DNA of 64,000 bases from Siphonodentalium dalli. Taxonomy: Eukaryota; Mollusca; Scaphopoda; Gadilida; Siphonodentaliidae. Below are positions 59,101-62,100 of the stretch, one piece after another (positions within the stretch are counted from its first letter, which is position 1; every line of letters starts with the position of its first letter). The stretch covers positions 43,285,797 through 43,349,796 of the forward strand of contig CP136061.1 in assembly GCA_032622095.1 (NCBI GenBank), written 5' to 3'. The notes beneath the pieces were generated by a model, which was given only the letters and a program-made list of their open reading frames with translations, ran no database searches and was not told the origin of the DNA. A program made the position numbers and the translations under genes.

Positions 59101-62100
59101 ATATAGTTTTCATTTAGAATCTTGAAATTAAAAAAGTAGTCATACCAGACATGCAAGAAGGTAGTCATCACTTTACAAGCATGAATAATTGGGTGCATAC
59201 CCCTAAAGCAAATGAAGACCTCATGGCTGCAGGCACAAACTTGTCTTCTTTAGTAGCAATGGTAGTTGAGTACTGAAGTCTAGGTGACAGCTCGTTCAAC
59301 TCTCTCTGCAGAGAACTAACACCAAGGTCAGGCTCATTCTGTTTCTGGTATTTCTCTACGGAGTGTCTCAGTTTGTTGTCCTGTGAATTTAAGAGGGCAC
59401 ATACAGTAATGCCCAAATAATCGACTCCTTAACCACAGCAGAATTATGGGTAACTTTTCAGGATTTGGTCAGAAATAATAATGGCTTGTTCATCGGAAAT
59501 TTCTCAGTGAGAGCTTTCCGATGAATGGCAACAAGCCATATTTCCGACTAAATCCTGAAAGTTACCAATAATTATGCTGTGGTTAAGTTGTCGATTATTT
59601 AGGACATTTCTGTATAGTGAACATAATCATATAAGTTCAGGAGTCCTACTTGCACAGTTAGCAGGTCTGACACATCCACTAATCTCACTCACAACAATTT
59701 TGTCTCCATGTTTTTATACCAGGTTATGTACTTAAATATAATTGGAAAATAATTGTATATTTTACTCTTTGTATTTTCCGAAACTATTCTTCATAATGGA
59801 AATTCCCAGTTTCATCAACATTTATAAAAAATGGGAATAACATTTCTAAATATCACAAGATTGTCAGAAAAGCATTAGTAATAAGAAGTCTATTGAAGGC
59901 ATATACTTCCATATTATTATCCATCCCTTAACTAACACTTTACCCAACAAACCGGCCAAAACCGGCCAAATAAAGCTTCAACAGCCTAAAATATCTTCGG
60001 TCTGTCTCAATAGAACCATACAAATATGGATATCATTGGAACCGGCTCCTTGACCACATTGTGATAGTTACAGTTATACCCTATGCCAATGCATTCTCTT
60101 ATATATGCGAGTCGACCATAGGTCGCCTCGCATATATAAGAGAATGCATTGGCCTAAAAAAAATCTTTTTTTAACATTTTTTCTTACAATCTTTAACAAT
60201 TTTATAATTTTTAATGTGTTAAGCCAATGCATTCTCTTATATATGCGAGGCGACCTATGGTCGACTCGCATATATAAGAGAATGCATTGGCACAGGGCCC
60301 TTCTGTTGGGTAAAGGGTTAACTAACACTATTTCTGATTGGGCCAAAGCCACCACGTGATAATCCGCAAAAAAGTCATAGTGGACTTCCGAATGTCATAT
60401 TGGACTCCCAAGTGTGCAATATGACTTTTTTATTGGGACACTGTCGTCATGAATTAACTATTGCAAAATGAATCGGTGAAATTGTGATGACCGCACAACA
60501 CTGGTGGATTTAGCAGCCGTTTCACTGCCGCATTGAGTTTTTGTTTTCATTTCCATGTTTACTGTTCAAAATCATGCTTTCTGATGATCAAATACAGGCT
60601 TTTATAGAGAATTAAGTGCCGACAATTACCAAAAATAACCACTAAAGTTTTATTCTCAAAATTTGGATAAACATACAGATAGATAATAAAAATGTCATCA
60701 TACAATGTTGTGTACAGTATGAGTTTTTCTTGTACTTGTCCAGGATGTGGTGAAAAGTCATATTGGACTCGACACAGTGTCCTATATGACTTTTCACCAC
60801 AACCTGGACTCATACAAGAAAAACACATACTGTACACAATATTGTATAATAACTTTATATTATTGCCAGTAGAACATTCATATATATATAATGAATAATA
60901 GTCCCTAAGGTATACAATGGCTGTCACATATGACTATATCACCCCTAACAATATAGATCGTTCCACACATATTTGTATGCGCTGTTTATACGTATATTGT
61001 TAAAAAAATTATCCTATCCTATCCAACTTAATTTAGAGTAGAATTCTTGTATGATTTTATTACCAGTTTATGTAGTATAGATCTGTACTCACATTTCTGG
61101 TTTTGTAGTCAGCCATAACCTTGCCTGAATCTGATCTTAACGGAGCACCAGCACCAGGTCGACCCCACGGACTCTGTTGCTCTTCTTTATCAGCTGAAAA
61201 TTGACAAGGGAGACATGCCTCAAAATATGGTGTTGCAAAATTGCAGAATGAGGTCCCCAGAGGGTGAATTTAGTGAGATTACCCTGCATAGGGGGCTGCT
61301 TCACTCAATTCACCATATGGGGACCTCAATCTGCTTAGGCCCCATCTTCTCTGGAAAGTATCTTTATTATCATATTAACCCTTTACCCAACAGAAGGGCC
61401 CTGTGCCAATGCATTCTCTTATATATGCGAGTCGACCATAGGTCGCCTCGCATATATAAGAGAATGCATTGGCTTAACACATTAAAAATTATAAAATTGT
61501 TAAAGAATGTAAGAAAAAATGGTAAAAAGTGTTAAAAAAAGATATTTTTTAGGCCAATGCATTCTCTTATATATGCGAGGCGACCTATGGTCGACTCGCA
61601 TATATAAGAGAATGCATTGGCACAGGGCATAACTGTAACTATCACAATGTGGTCAAGGAGCCGGTTCCAATGATATCCATATTTGTATGGTTCTATTGAG
61701 ACAGACCGAAAATATTTTAGGCTGTTGAAGCTTTATTTGGCCGGTTTTGGCCGGTTTGTTGGGTAAAGGGTTAACAAGTTCTTTAGTTTCTTTAGAAGTT
61801 TCTTTTTTAGTTTAGTTTCTCTACAGACTTTTTCCCCAAATTGGCAGATGACACAATACATATTCGAGGTGCCCAATGGGTACACATCACCATCTTCACT
61901 ATCCGGGAACTTAAACCTGCATCTAGGTCTCCCATAGCAGATGAGGCCATGCAGAATGAGGTTCCCAGAGGATAAATTTGGTGACACTAGCCCACAGTGC
62001 TAAGTAGCGTCACTAAATTCACCCTCTGGGGACCTCAATCTGCAGATGTCTAGCACCATATTTAGAGGACTGAAGGGAAAGGGAGGTAAATGTACATAAT

